From a virus, in IMG/VR virus record IMGVR_UViG_3300042924_004570, positions 1 to 20,251 of that record: DNA of 20,251 bases; one strand, written 5' to 3'. The notes beneath the pieces were generated by a model. That model did not search any database and was not told the origin of the DNA. It saw only the letters and a list, made by a program, of their open reading frames with translations. A program made the translations under genes and the position numbers. Every line of letters begins with the position of its first letter. The stretch's first letter is position 1. This document shows, one piece after another, positions 1 to 8,201 of this stretch.

Positions 1-1047
1 CTGTGTGTAATATATTGTGAGTGTGGTATTGTTTGGGGCTAATCCATAAGTTTTTGTGTACAAAAAATTAGATGGGTCTATATTTGGAGATGTTGATGAT
101 TCAATTCCAGTAAGAGATGAACCAATCAAATCTGGGTTTGGTATTAGTTCTTCATCGTCAAAGTCAGAAACACCAGCACCAAAACTTATTTCATAGGAAC
201 TGGTGAAGTTATTTCCAAAAGCTCTTGAAGAAAATCGTCTAGAAACCCTATTCAATTTCAACAAATAAGGTGTCTCAGTTCTATATGAACTCAGTTGTTT
301 ATCATTTCTTGGTATGTTTGCAACAGATTCAAAGATAGTATCTTGTGCGAGATAAGGCACGTGCGTCCATTTGTTTCCGTCTGAATCTATCGCATATAGT
401 ATTTCTATGATTCTATCGTCGTTCAGAATGACTTTATCATATGGTTTTGGGGAACCAAAAGAGTAACTTGAAGTTTTTATTACACCAGAAACTGCCTTTA
501 CAGACTTTTTCAGCAGATAAAAAGTTGGTTCCGTAGAATCTAAATCGTCTACCTCAAAAACAGTTACTTCAGTTGGTTCAAAAGAACTACTAAATCTAAA
601 ATCAAGATATTCTATTGTTCTAAATTGTATAGAGTTATCAGATTCGTCAGCAACAATCATACCAGGCTCTATTGCAAAAGCGTAACTCCAATCGGGAGTA
701 TTATTCACGCCAGTACCGATAGCAGGTACAATCTGAAATACGTCTATTGAAACATTAGCAGCAACAGAAGTCTTTGGTGTATAACCAAATGATTGAGCAA
801 GATTTATTATGTTTTGAGTTTCGGATGCCTGTAGTATCATTGACTCTTGGAGTGCAACATCCGTATAATACGAAAGCACATCGCCGACGTATGCAGACAT
901 TTCCATAAACATCATACCAGGTGATGATTCGTTGAAATCTTGGTATGAATTTGGAAAGTAGTTTTTTGCAAAATCTATAAGATTCTGTCTCAATGAACCG
1001 AAATCTCTTGAGAGATAACGAATATCCTTTTTTACTAAATCTGCCAT
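1..1047 (-). CDS. Baseplate wedge protein, gp6/J-like (3' end outside window)
   Basis: The frame is open for 349 codons from an ATG at 1047 to the window edge, so the C-terminus is missing. The start reads MADLVKKDIRYLSRDFGSLR, followed by a DFNESSPGMMFMEMSAYVGD stretch (about residues 38-57) and later SFGYTPKT. The DFN-E-S-PG-M pattern, then A-Y-GD and L-SYY, is characteristic of the N-terminal part of T4 gp6 and baseplate J proteins. These form the wedge ring that holds the baseplate together in contractile tails. The ATG overlaps the stop of the gp25-like gene by one base (TAATG), so the two are probably translationally coupled, and gp25 and gp6 are physical partners in the wedge. The family call is strong; the equation with gp6 itself rests on the gp25 neighbour and phage context. 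Confidence 0.88.
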   Translation of the reverse strand, partial: MADLVKKDIRYLSRDFGSLRQNLIDFAKNYFPNSYQDFNESSPGMMFMEMSAYVGDVLSYYTDVALQESMILQASETQNIINLAQSFGYTPKTSVAANVSIDVFQIVPAIGTGVNNTPDWSYAFAIEPGMIVADESDNSIQFRTIEYLDFRFSSSFEPTEVTVFEVDDLDSTEPTFYLLKKSVKAVSGVIKTSSYSFGSPKPYDKVILNDDRIIEILYAIDSDGNKWTHVPYLAQDTIFESVANIPRNDKQLSSYRTETPYLLKLNRVSRRFSSRAFGNNFTSSYEISFGAGVSDFDDEELIPNPDLIGSSLTGIESSTSPNIDPSNFLYTKTYGLAPNNTTLTIYYTQ

Positions 1048-1565
1048 TAGTTTTGAGCCTCTTCAATTACACGAATAGTTGCTGTTTCAGATATAAATAT
1101 CCTAACTGGCAAATATATGTTTGTTCCTGAAATTAATACACGTAGAAAAATACTAATTGCATGATTTGGATCATCAACTCTACCATCGTCGGAAATGTTC
1201 AGATTTACTGTTAGTTCTGTTACAATTAGATACGGTAACCAAATTGAAATTGCAGTCTCTATATCTCCTCGAATTCTATTTGTAAATTCTTCTTCATCGG
1301 TTATATTCTCAAATAATATAGATCTAATATCTGTTCCAAACTCTGGCTCAAAATATCTTTCACCTTTTGCAGTAAGTAAGAGATTCTTTAGATTACTCAG
1401 TACCTGATTCTTGTTTGTTGTACTCGTAAAGAATATACCATTCGGATTGTTGAACGGCAATGTTACCCCGATTGGTTTTATTACACCAGGTCTCCTCAAA
1501 TCTTGAACTTGAGATGTATTTGAGTCAGTTGGATTGAGTAATAGTGTTTTCCTGCGAAATGCCAT
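1047..1565 (-). CDS. Baseplate wedge protein, gp25-like
   Basis: The 172-residue product carries the GPW/gp25 signature TAKGERYFEPEFGTDIRSIL (about residues 65-84), followed by LFEN. The GER, a proline, FGT and LFE are the conserved residues of this family. gp25 is a small, universally conserved wedge component that helps trigger sheath contraction. The N-terminal 45 residues (RPGVIKPIGVTLPFNN and nearby) form an extension before the domain, as in several marine T4-like phages. The start has an AAGGAG Shine-Dalgarno 8 bases upstream, inside the end of the preceding gene, from which it is separated by two bases. It overlaps the gp6-like gene by one base. No catalytic claim is made: the old lysozyme label of this family is not supported by function. 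Confidence 0.92.
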   Translation of the reverse strand: MAFRRKTLLLNPTDSNTSQVQDLRRPGVIKPIGVTLPFNNPNGIFFTSTTNKNQVLSNLKNLLLTAKGERYFEPEFGTDIRSILFENITDEEEFTNRIRGDIETAISIWLPYLIVTELTVNLNISDDGRVDDPNHAISIFLRVLISGTNIYLPVRIFISETATIRVIEEAQN

Positions 1566-1567
1566 TA

Positions 1568-2008
1568 TTAGACTCCTTTTTTCTCATTTATTTTTGCCAT
1601 GAGAGCAGAATAATCACGAGTAAGTGCCTTTGATACTTCTGGTGTTATTTCTTCTTGATTATATCCATCTGGTATCATTCCATTATTCATTCTCCCTGAC
1701 ATAATCGAATCGGTATTGAATCGCATTTCCGGATATTCTTCTTCCTGCATCGCGTGTTCCATTGACATTCTTGTTTCATTTAGAATATCTTGAATACTAG
1801 ATAATCCAGTTTTTGAAGGTCTTGATGGTTTCATTTCCTTTTGAGGTTGCTTCTTCATCGAGGATAATTCTTTCATCAAAGACATACCGTGTTCTAATGT
1901 TTTTTTATCAGTAGTCTTTTTAGACTCATTGATTTTTTTATCAAGAGCATATTCGATTTCTTCTCTGATTATGACTCTTATCTGTTTGAGTAATTTATCT
2001 AAACTCAT
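1568..2008 (-). CDS. Unknown protein in the baseplate gene cluster
   Basis: The 146-residue product is not recognised. Residues 1-60 are highly charged and helix-prone (KLLKQIRVIIREEIEYALDK), likely a coiled coil. A Pro/Ser/Lys linker follows near 55-68, then a Met- and Glu-rich segment, and a compact C-terminal stretch ALTRDYSALMAKINEKKG. It lies between the large tail protein and the gp25-like gene, with 20 and 2 bases of spacing, so a virion or assembly role is inferred from position. A GGAG Shine-Dalgarno sits 8 bases before the ATG. A minor tail component or an assembly chaperone would both fit; nothing in the sequence decides. Confidence 0.7.
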   Translation of the reverse strand: MSLDKLLKQIRVIIREEIEYALDKKINESKKTTDKKTLEHGMSLMKELSSMKKQPQKEMKPSRPSKTGLSSIQDILNETRMSMEHAMQEEEYPEMRFNTDSIMSGRMNNGMIPDGYNQEEITPEVSKALTRDYSALMAKINEKKGV

Positions 2009-2028
2009 AATTAGTCTCCATAAGTTAT

Positions 2029-4776
2029 TTATGCCACAATATCTTTTAGTATGTTATATGCTTCACCAGTTATTGTTTTATCTGATTTGTCTTTTACTTT
2101 TTTGGCGTATTCATCATATGATTTTGTTCTTTTGACGCTAATACCAATTCCATTTGTGTATGGTTTTGAAGATCCTCTTTTTACAAGATACAATTTACCC
2201 CCACCAGCCCATCCTCCAGCAGTTCCCGCGCATTTGAATCCAAGTTGATAACCATTTCTATCTTTTTCACCAGCATCAGCTGCCGGATTTGATCTTGAAT
2301 TCAATGTAGAACTTATACCTGTGTTTCCACCTATTGTATAAAATTTGCCACTTTGTTTAAAGTGTAAAAGAACTTCGACGTGTCCATCTCTAACAGCATA
2401 TGCACCAGGCCAGTTTTTTATTTTATCCCAAAGTTCTTTTCCTTTTGCAGTTAGTGTGCCGTCGGCCGCAAAATGTATTCCTGGTTCAAAAAGTGCAACT
2501 GTGTTTTCTTCGTTATATTCTTTGAATGAACTTGTATTTCTATTAACGGCATCTAACTCTTTTTGTTTTGATAATATCGTTGAATTTGTTTTATCCAACT
2601 TACTTTTTACATTATCATATTCTCTTTCAGCGGCCACAATATTTGTATTTATTTGTGGTTTAATTCCAGTTGGACCTGATTTCTCCAATGCATCTTCTTT
2701 TGCTTTATATGCCCTATCTAATCTTTGTTTTTTATTGGCCAACTCTTTATTTAGAGATACCAAACTATCTTTTCTATTTCCGTTTTTCAAGTCTGCTATG
2801 TCTTTTTCTAAGTCTTTTTTTGCCAATTCAAAATAACCTTTAGTTATATTATAAGGAGAATCAACATAGTATGATAGTACGGATGATGTGCCAGTTATAT
2901 TCTTTACTGATGGGTCTGACTTGTAAATTCCATTACCACCCAAAACAAAATTTGTAAAAAATCCACACCAAAATGGTTCAGCACCCCAGTTTGCATTATT
3001 CCCATAAGTACCAATACCACCTTCGGATTCGCGTATAACACCGCTTATCATCAAAAGATGTATTTCAGAACCTTCTCCAAACAAATATGGAACATTTTTA
3101 TTGAATTGTCCGCTTTGAATACAATTCATAGCAAGTGTCACATCAATTGGAGATTCAAGCGATATTCCAGAAAAAAATTTCTTTACCTGTGAGCCGTATT
3201 CAAATAGATTTTTGAATCTTTTTTCTACAAGACCGGTTGTTATCGGTATTTTTGTTTGCTCGCCCGTTTTATATTTTGAATCTGATTTTCCACGATAGAT
3301 TATTCCATTTGGGTCGAAGCCGGCTCCATTTTTCCATTCTAAAAATGGTGGTGCCTGAGGTAGACCAGAAGTCTTTACGGGGTCTTCTGGTTTTTTATCT
3401 GGTATTTGATCTTTCTTTTCTTCTATTTTAGCGGATTTTCCTTCTGGTATATCAGGATTAGAACCATCGGGTGTTCCATTTGACTTTTCTTTTACATCTT
3501 TTTTTTCTAAAGAGTCTGCCTCTTCCGATTTCCTTTGTGATTCGGTTTGTTGTTTTTTCTGTTCTATTTCTTTATTTACTACTTCTTTATTTACTTCATT
3601 TCCAGGTTGCACTTTATCTTTAGACTGTGAATTCACTTTTTCAGTTTGAATCTGTTTTATTTGGCTTTCACTGTAATAGTCTTCAATAACAGGGTCATCT
3701 TCCAAAAATACAGTTGATAGATAATTTGAACTTCCCGTGTTCTCTGAACGTATGGTTATTTCGTCATCTTTTACAGACTCTATTGAAAGATATTTTCTAT
3801 TATTACCAGAAGTTCCATTTTGAGGTGTTGTATTAGTTTGTCCGGAATCTGTGGGTTGATTAGTTACATTACCACTTGTTCCAGTTGGATTGGTTACCCC
3901 ACTTGCATCAGTTACTCCACTAACACCAGTTGCACCAGCTCCATCAGTTACTCCACTAACACCACTTGTACCAACTGCACCATTTACCCCACTAACACCG
4001 CTTGTATCAGCACCTTGTGTTGTACCAAAAAGTGAATCCCATCCTTCTGGTTTTGGAAAAATTCTGTTGAATTTACCTTTTACACCACCAGCTTCAGTTC
4101 CATCCGGCAATTCAAAATAAGCATAAGTTATAACAGGTATAGAATCAACTGATAGGAATTTTGTATCTTCCAATTTTTCGTTTATACGTTCTATATGTGA
4201 AAAAAATCCTTGATTTTCACCTATGTATCTAATAGGATATGAAAATCCAGATAGTTTTTTACTTAAATCTGTATATGATTCAACTTTGAGTGTATCATAT
4301 CCTGGGGAACTTGGTGATTCTACAATAGAAGGATTTGTGTCATCTGGAAGTTTTAGTAACGATTTTTCAAATATATTTACTATAATTGGTTGTATAGTTA
4401 CAGTTTCTGGATTGACATATTCTCCGGAAAGCTCAGTAGGTAATGAAATACTTCCTACCACTTGTAAATAGGAAAATGGTTCACCTTTTACCGATAATTT
4501 GTTTTGAAAATCTGTTCGTATCTTACCAGCTTGAGTTCCAAGACTCAAGTTCATAAAATTCCACATCAATTCATCAGTAGGATATAAATCATTTGCAGTA
4601 TAGAATGCAGAAATATATGAAGAATCGACCAATCCTCGTTCTGGGTCTTGTTTTTGTATTTTAGAGTATCGTTTTATTTCTTGATTGATTTGCGAACTAA
4701 AGATACCCTGTAACTTCAGAAGTTTCTCTTTCCGGTCTTGTTTGTATTTTGCAATAAGTTCTTCTGCAGTAGCCAT
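2029..4776 (-). CDS. Large tail/baseplate protein with a CHAP-like peptidase domain interrupted by a coiled coil
   Basis: The 915-residue product is modular. Residues 1-245 form an N-terminal domain without a family I recognise. Residues 251-324 are a Gly/Thr/Ser/Val linker with repeated GVSGV units, collagen-like in look. Residues 370-470 are Lys/Glu/Gln-rich and probably disordered. Residues 480-645 contain PFWCGFFTNFVLGG with Cys604, resembling the nucleophile region of CHAP-like peptidoglycan hydrolases (TIGR02594 type). Residues 647-750 are strongly heptad-like and charged. Residues 784-865 supply GAYAVRDGHVEVLL (His799) and YTIGGNTG (813-820), the His motif and GGN motif expected downstream in the same family. 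A virion-bound wall-cutting role at infection is inferred. It starts four bases after the gp5-like gene. The domain assignment is moderately sure; the N-terminal role is unknown. Confidence 0.72.
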   Translation of the reverse strand: MATAEELIAKYKQDRKEKLLKLQGIFSSQINQEIKRYSKIQKQDPERGLVDSSYISAFYTANDLYPTDELMWNFMNLSLGTQAGKIRTDFQNKLSVKGEPFSYLQVVGSISLPTELSGEYVNPETVTIQPIIVNIFEKSLLKLPDDTNPSIVESPSSPGYDTLKVESYTDLSKKLSGFSYPIRYIGENQGFFSHIERINEKLEDTKFLSVDSIPVITYAYFELPDGTEAGGVKGKFNRIFPKPEGWDSLFGTTQGADTSGVSGVNGAVGTSGVSGVTDGAGATGVSGVTDASGVTNPTGTSGNVTNQPTDSGQTNTTPQNGTSGNNRKYLSIESVKDDEITIRSENTGSSNYLSTVFLEDDPVIEDYYSESQIKQIQTEKVNSQSKDKVQPGNEVNKEVVNKEIEQKKQQTESQRKSEEADSLEKKDVKEKSNGTPDGSNPDIPEGKSAKIEEKKDQIPDKKPEDPVKTSGLPQAPPFLEWKNGAGFDPNGIIYRGKSDSKYKTGEQTKIPITTGLVEKRFKNLFEYGSQVKKFFSGISLESPIDVTLAMNCIQSGQFNKNVPYLFGEGSEIHLLMISGVIRESEGGIGTYGNNANWGAEPFWCGFFTNFVLGGNGIYKSDPSVKNITGTSSVLSYYVDSPYNITKGYFELAKKDLEKDIADLKNGNRKDSLVSLNKELANKKQRLDRAYKAKEDALEKSGPTGIKPQINTNIVAAEREYDNVKSKLDKTNSTILSKQKELDAVNRNTSSFKEYNEENTVALFEPGIHFAADGTLTAKGKELWDKIKNWPGAYAVRDGHVEVLLHFKQSGKFYTIGGNTGISSTLNSRSNPAADAGEKDRNGYQLGFKCAGTAGGWAGGGKLYLVKRGSSKPYTNGIGISVKRTKSYDEYAKKVKDKSDKTITGEAYNILKDIVA
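3805..4026 (-). repeat. Tandem repeat coding a Gly/Ser/Thr/Val linker
   Basis: Inside the large tail gene, the 11-base string CCACTAACACC (plus strand) recurs at 3917, 3953 and 3989, a spacing of exactly 36 bases, with partly degenerate copies on both sides. The translated unit is 12 residues built around GVSGV. It corresponds to residues 251-324 of the protein and looks like a flexible or collagen-like spacer between the N-terminal domain and the rest. The exact period suggests growth by slippage or unequal recombination. Confidence 0.75.
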
Positions 4777-4780
4777 TGTA

Positions 4781-6112
4781 TTACTCGTTGAAAGTTACTG
4801 TACCGGATTTATCACCACCTTGTCTTTCTGGTAGCTTCACTACAAAATTATTCTTCTTGATTTCCGAAAACTTATTCTTATCAGCTTGAGAAGGACCACC
4901 TGAAAATTCATTTACGAATGCAAATTTACTTGCTATCTTTGGTAGTGAATTTATTAAACGTGAAAGTCCGTTGATGTAACTTACATAATCTCCACTATTT
5001 ATCGGAGTACCAGAAGGTCCAACCCCAGTCGGGTGTGTCATTTTTATGATGGACTGATTCATATCAACTAAAATATCCATCAAAGATTTCAGTACCTCTA
5101 TCAACCTATCTCCTAATATAATCGGAGATGTTGCGTTGAATCCCAAAGAAATCCTACCACCCTCAATCTCAACTATATTCTTGGCGTTTAGTGCTAAAGT
5201 TTTTTCCGTGGCAAACCCAATACCTTCTTTTGCAAAACCAACCAGTTCTTGTTTATTTGAGTTCAGAACTATTCTATCGGACGCAAGTATTATTTGATTA
5301 CCACCAAATAAGTTCTTTCTAAACAGACCAATCTCTTTATCAAAGATTGATGGCGTATATGTTGAAGACGGTGTAAATTTTACAGACTGACCGGATGTTA
5401 GCCAAATTGATGCATCGTCATCATCAGGACTTTCTATGTGAAATTGATTGAATGACTTTTCTATTTTCTTTGGATTTGTTCCATTAGAAATAATAGTTAT
5501 TGGATTACCTGTTGCACCAGTTCCAACTCCCCACTTTGGATTTAGTTGGTATTTACGTCTTGTATCAACGGTGGAACCAAGACGAATTGATTGTCCCCAT
5601 CTACCCTCTATAATAAGGTCACCAGAAAATGGTTGTATTGGATAAACATCATTTCTTTCTGGAAATGTTGGGTCTATTGTTTCCTTTATATCCGTTCTTT
5701 CCGAAAGTTTTTTTACTATACCGAGTGATGCATCCGTTGATTTCTGTGTGTTATTCCTGTCATCAAGAAGAACTTTATTTGCACCAGGAATTCCATTGTG
5801 GTGAACAGAAGACTGTATAGATATTGGATGTGTGTAGTAGTATTCTCGACCATATCCTGCACCAGAGTGATATGGGGTTGGTGCTTTACAAACTAAAACT
5901 ATCTCACCTTTTATTGGGATTTGTTTTATATTGGCATTTATTGCCCTAGCTTGAATCAAATCAGTTGGAGTTGCAGCAGACTCCGCATTCAAAAACTTAC
6001 ACTTTATGGTATACAGCCTACTTGGGTTACGTGTTTCATAATCAACCGAAACTACTTCAGCAGGAGCCCATTCATATTCTTGTGCATTAAGTATTATCTT
6101 TTGAAAGTTCAT
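4781..6112 (-). CDS. Baseplate hub/spike protein with gp5-like OB-fold
   Basis: The 443-residue product begins with an OB-fold-like segment (about residues 16-100): AEVVSVDYETRNPSRLYTIK, then RAINANIKQIPIKGEIVLV and YYYTHPISIQSSVHHN. This matches the N-terminal domain of gp5-type hub proteins in marine T4-like phages. FSGDLIIEGRWGQSIRLGS (162-180) and the beta-rich stretch to about 330 would form the central spike stalk. The C-terminus has a HPTGVGPSGTP turn (360-370). I see no lysozyme domain of the T4 gp5 kind, so wall cutting may be left to the next gene. I chose the ATG at 6112; an upstream in-frame GTG at 6139 would add nine residues and lengthen the overlap with the preceding gene. Even so it overlaps that gene by 26 bases. 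Confidence 0.78.
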   Translation of the reverse strand: MNFQKIILNAQEYEWAPAEVVSVDYETRNPSRLYTIKCKFLNAESAATPTDLIQARAINANIKQIPIKGEIVLVCKAPTPYHSGAGYGREYYYTHPISIQSSVHHNGIPGANKVLLDDRNNTQKSTDASLGIVKKLSERTDIKETIDPTFPERNDVYPIQPFSGDLIIEGRWGQSIRLGSTVDTRRKYQLNPKWGVGTGATGNPITIISNGTNPKKIEKSFNQFHIESPDDDDASIWLTSGQSVKFTPSSTYTPSIFDKEIGLFRKNLFGGNQIILASDRIVLNSNKQELVGFAKEGIGFATEKTLALNAKNIVEIEGGRISLGFNATSPIILGDRLIEVLKSLMDILVDMNQSIIKMTHPTGVGPSGTPINSGDYVSYINGLSRLINSLPKIASKFAFVNEFSGGPSQADKNKFSEIKKNNFVVKLPERQGGDKSGTVTFNE

Positions 6113-6458
6113 CTGACTCTGTTGCCTCGTGTGATTCACCTATTGTTTTGATCTCTTTTAGAAGAGCATCCTTTTCTTCATCTGTCAAGAATGAACTTCC
6201 TTCTTCCGTAGTCTTTGAAACCATACGTTGAATAACAGCGGCTAATTTTACAAGATGTTCATCATTCTTGACCGATACTTCCATATAATCTTTGATGACA
6301 GGAACAAGTAAAGCCGCATCACCTATATTTGTAATAAGCGGTTTCAAGTCCGCAATCAGAAGATTTATCTGGCGGTCTTTTTTCTTTTGGTTCTCGTAAA
6401 TGTCTTTTAGTAAGTCCGAGAACTTTTTATTTCCGAATATTTCTGCGTCAAAGCTCAT
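6087..6458 (-). CDS. Small helical protein of unknown function, conserved type in T4-like phages
   Basis: The 123-residue product starts MSFDAEIFGNKKFSDLLKDI, then YENQKKKDRQINLLIADLKPLI and NIGDAALLVPVIKDYMEVSVKNDEHLVKLAAVIQR. It is almost all helix and its pattern looks familiar from marine T4-like phages, but I know no function. No membrane segment or metal motif is visible. It sits between the late sigma gene and the hub protein, so it may belong to tail assembly. The last 26 bases overlap the hub gene. The start lacks a clear Shine-Dalgarno sequence. Confidence 0.75.
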   Translation of the reverse strand: MSFDAEIFGNKKFSDLLKDIYENQKKKDRQINLLIADLKPLITNIGDAALLVPVIKDYMEVSVKNDEHLVKLAAVIQRMVSKTTEEGSSFLTDEEKDALLKEIKTIGESHEATESDELSKDNT

Positions 6459-6472
6459 ATGATATAACTATG

Positions 6473-7204
6473 TTAGTCTTCAATAATGTCTTGTATTTCA
6501 AACCAATCCATATCTGCAATGTTTTGACCTTCCGAATATGCCTGATAAAGTCTGCCATATATGAATTTGAATTTTGTAATTACATTTGTTATGTACTGTG
6601 TTTTTATGCCTGTTCTTTCTCTAATCAGGATATAAAGTGCCTTTTTGTTATAGTTTTCTATATTTTCTCGCGCTTTGAATAGATAGAGAACAGAATCTGC
6701 AACTTGTAAGTCTCTTATTTTTGTAAATATAATTGGTAAAAATTGATCCATTATGTCCACAAAAATATCAATAAAATCCTTTTGTTCGTCTACAAACTCA
6801 CTTCGTAGTTGTTCATTTACGATGTTTCTTTCAGCGTCAATAGATTCTATTGTATGTCTCTTCTTGTAAAGATAGTAGTTTTTGTTATTCTCTGCAATAA
6901 GATAATTCTTAGCAACGATTGAGAAATAAGAGAATGCTTTGAATCCACTTTCCCCATCAAATTTACCGAGTTTCTCATGTAGAAAGGCAACAACTTCATG
7001 TTTTACATCTTCGTGTGATACGTCAAAGTTATAGAACTTGAATCGGTGAATCATTATCTCTGCAAGTTTATAGAATGCTGGGTGAATTCTTTTTGTGTAA
7101 ATGATATTTCGTTCAATAGGGTCTTCACAACGGTTATACTCATTTATAGCGTCTTCGGTTTCTTGTGTAAAGTAGACGTTCTGTTTTTTCTTTTTCACTT
7201 CCAT
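6473..7204 (-). CDS. Late-transcription sigma factor, gp55-like
   Basis: The 243-residue product resembles the gp55 family, which replaces the host sigma factor to read phage late promoters together with a sliding clamp. Residues 31-112 match sigma region 2: IERNIIYTKRIHPAFYKLAE, then EDVKHEVVAFLHEKLGKFD, then GFKAFSYFSIVAKNYLIAENN. The aromatic-rich FSYFSIVAKNYLI is the helix that in sigma factors binds core polymerase and the -10 element. A helix-turn-helix-like stretch lies at about 188-215 (KALYILIRERTGIKTQYITN). It is longer than T4 gp55 (185 residues). The ATG overlaps the stop of the preceding gene by one base (TGATG). It sits directly before the structural genes. I did not find a clear T4-type TATAAATA late promoter in the coding direction. 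Confidence 0.85.
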   Translation of the reverse strand: MEVKKKKQNVYFTQETEDAINEYNRCEDPIERNIIYTKRIHPAFYKLAEIMIHRFKFYNFDVSHEDVKHEVVAFLHEKLGKFDGESGFKAFSYFSIVAKNYLIAENNKNYYLYKKRHTIESIDAERNIVNEQLRSEFVDEQKDFIDIFVDIMDQFLPIIFTKIRDLQVADSVLYLFKARENIENYNKKALYILIRERTGIKTQYITNVITKFKFIYGRLYQAYSEGQNIADMDWFEIQDIIED

Positions 7205-7527
7205 CAGAACCTCTCTATTGTACCACGAATGTTTTTTTGATTTTCATCTTGCTCTTGTTCCAATTCAAGATAGATTGAAATATCGTTTATTATCTTCTTC
7301 AGTTCTTTGAAGAAATAACCAGTTTCATCATCAGATTCAAATGCACCTTTTCGGTCTAATTGTTTTAGATAAGACTGTTGACTGAGGACTCTATTTCTCA
7401 TTGACATAATAAAGTCTACATTTTCTTGTGCAATTGACTCTAACTGAGCATACTTCGTGTATAGATTATAAATGACATAACCGGCACCTAAAAGAAGGAG
7501 TATTAGAAACACAACTAAAAATTCCAT
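7204..7527 (-). CDS. Small membrane-anchored protein with coiled coil
   Basis: The 107-residue product begins MEFLVVFLILLLLGAGYVIY, one N-terminal transmembrane helix (about residues 3-20), followed by a long helical region with LESIAQENVDFIMSMRNRVL and FESDDETGYFFKELKKIIND. The start at 7527 is chosen because AGAGAGG lies 5 bases upstream; it follows the clpP stop by one base. A longer frame from 7566 would sit inside clpP without such a site. Its one-base overlap with the sigma gene suggests coupled expression. Function unknown; similar small proteins accompany gp55-like genes in other marine phages, as I recall. Confidence 0.78.
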   Translation of the reverse strand: MEFLVVFLILLLLGAGYVIYNLYTKYAQLESIAQENVDFIMSMRNRVLSQQSYLKQLDRKGAFESDDETGYFFKELKKIINDISIYLELEQEQDENQKNIRGTIERF

Positions 7528-7528
7528 G

Positions 7529-8188
7529 TCATCCTCTCTTGAATTTTGGCTCGATGATTGAATCAATTACACCAAGTCCGAGTGCCTCTTCAGGTGATAG
7601 ATAATAATCTTTGAGTGTTGTTTCTTTCCAAAACTTTGCATCCTTGTTTGAGTTTTCACTCATAATCTGAACAAGAACTTCTTCCAACTTTTCCATGTGT
7701 TGGACGTTTGCCTTCATATCGGATGACTTACCATAGATACCTGATGACATTTCATGGAACATGATTGTACTGTTCTTTGAAGCGGCACGAACACCTGTTC
7801 CTGAACAGAGAAGTAGAGCTGCGGCTGACATTGCACGTCCTCTACAAATTGTGTTTACCTTGACATTGAGTGATTGAATAAAATCAATCATACCGAGCGC
7901 CTCATATACATCACCACCGTCAGAATTGATAATAATGTTGATTGGATTATTCTTCTTCTCATCATCTCTCATGTGAAGAATTGCCTTTATTCTCAACATA
8001 AAATCATAAAGAGTTCCATCTGCAATATCACCAAACATATACAGAGTTGAACTTTCTACATCAATACCGTAGTCAATTTGGGAAAGAGCTTCTTTCCACT
8101 TCACAGGTAAGTCTTCACCTTTATCTTCTGTTTTCTTTACAGTTGACTTCTGTGTGTTTTCTTCTTCATCATCATAGAAACCTGCCAT
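7529..8188 (-). CDS. clpP: ATP-dependent Clp protease proteolytic subunit-like protein
   Basis: The 219-residue product has the ClpP fold signature and a complete catalytic triad: Ser121 in GRAMSAAALLL, His145 in STIMFHEMSSG, and Asp194 in LKDYYLSPEEALGLGVID. The substrate-strand motif NIIINSDGGDVYEALGMID lies at 84-102. Residues 1-30 are an acidic and Lys-rich extension that is longer than the usual ClpP N-terminus. ClpP forms a tetradecameric barrel fed by an AAA+ unfoldase such as ClpX. No unfoldase gene is in the window, so it may use the host's or work alone. A strong AAGGAG precedes the ATG. A prohead-protease role is possible for ClpP-fold phage proteins, but no capsid genes adjoin it here. 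Confidence 0.9.
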   Translation of the reverse strand: MAGFYDDEEENTQKSTVKKTEDKGEDLPVKWKEALSQIDYGIDVESSTLYMFGDIADGTLYDFMLRIKAILHMRDDEKKNNPINIIINSDGGDVYEALGMIDFIQSLNVKVNTICRGRAMSAAALLLCSGTGVRAASKNSTIMFHEMSSGIYGKSSDMKANVQHMEKLEEVLVQIMSENSNKDAKFWKETTLKDYYLSPEEALGLGVIDSIIEPKFKRG

Positions 8189-8201
8189 AATTCTACTCCT
8201 T

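Noticed and set aside
755-1066. Minus-strand open frame of 103 codons
   Set aside because: It lies in another frame across the gp6-like gene, which has clear family motifs over the same bases.
1047-1565. Lysozyme activity for the gp25-like protein
   Set aside because: The label is historical; the conserved residues mark a wedge protein and no catalytic site can be shown.
2025-2032. CATAAATA as a T4-type late promoter before the 1568-2008 gene
   Set aside because: It is formed by the end of the preceding gene and its stop codon, and lies so close to the ATG that the ribosome site would fall at the transcription start.
2345-2836. Plus-strand open frame of 163 codons
   Set aside because: It is antisense to the large tail gene, has no ribosome site and its composition mirrors the Lys/Glu-rich coiled coil on the other strand.
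7529-8188. ClpP-like protein as prohead protease
   Set aside because: Prohead proteases usually lie with portal and capsid genes; none is in this window. Kept only as an alternative.
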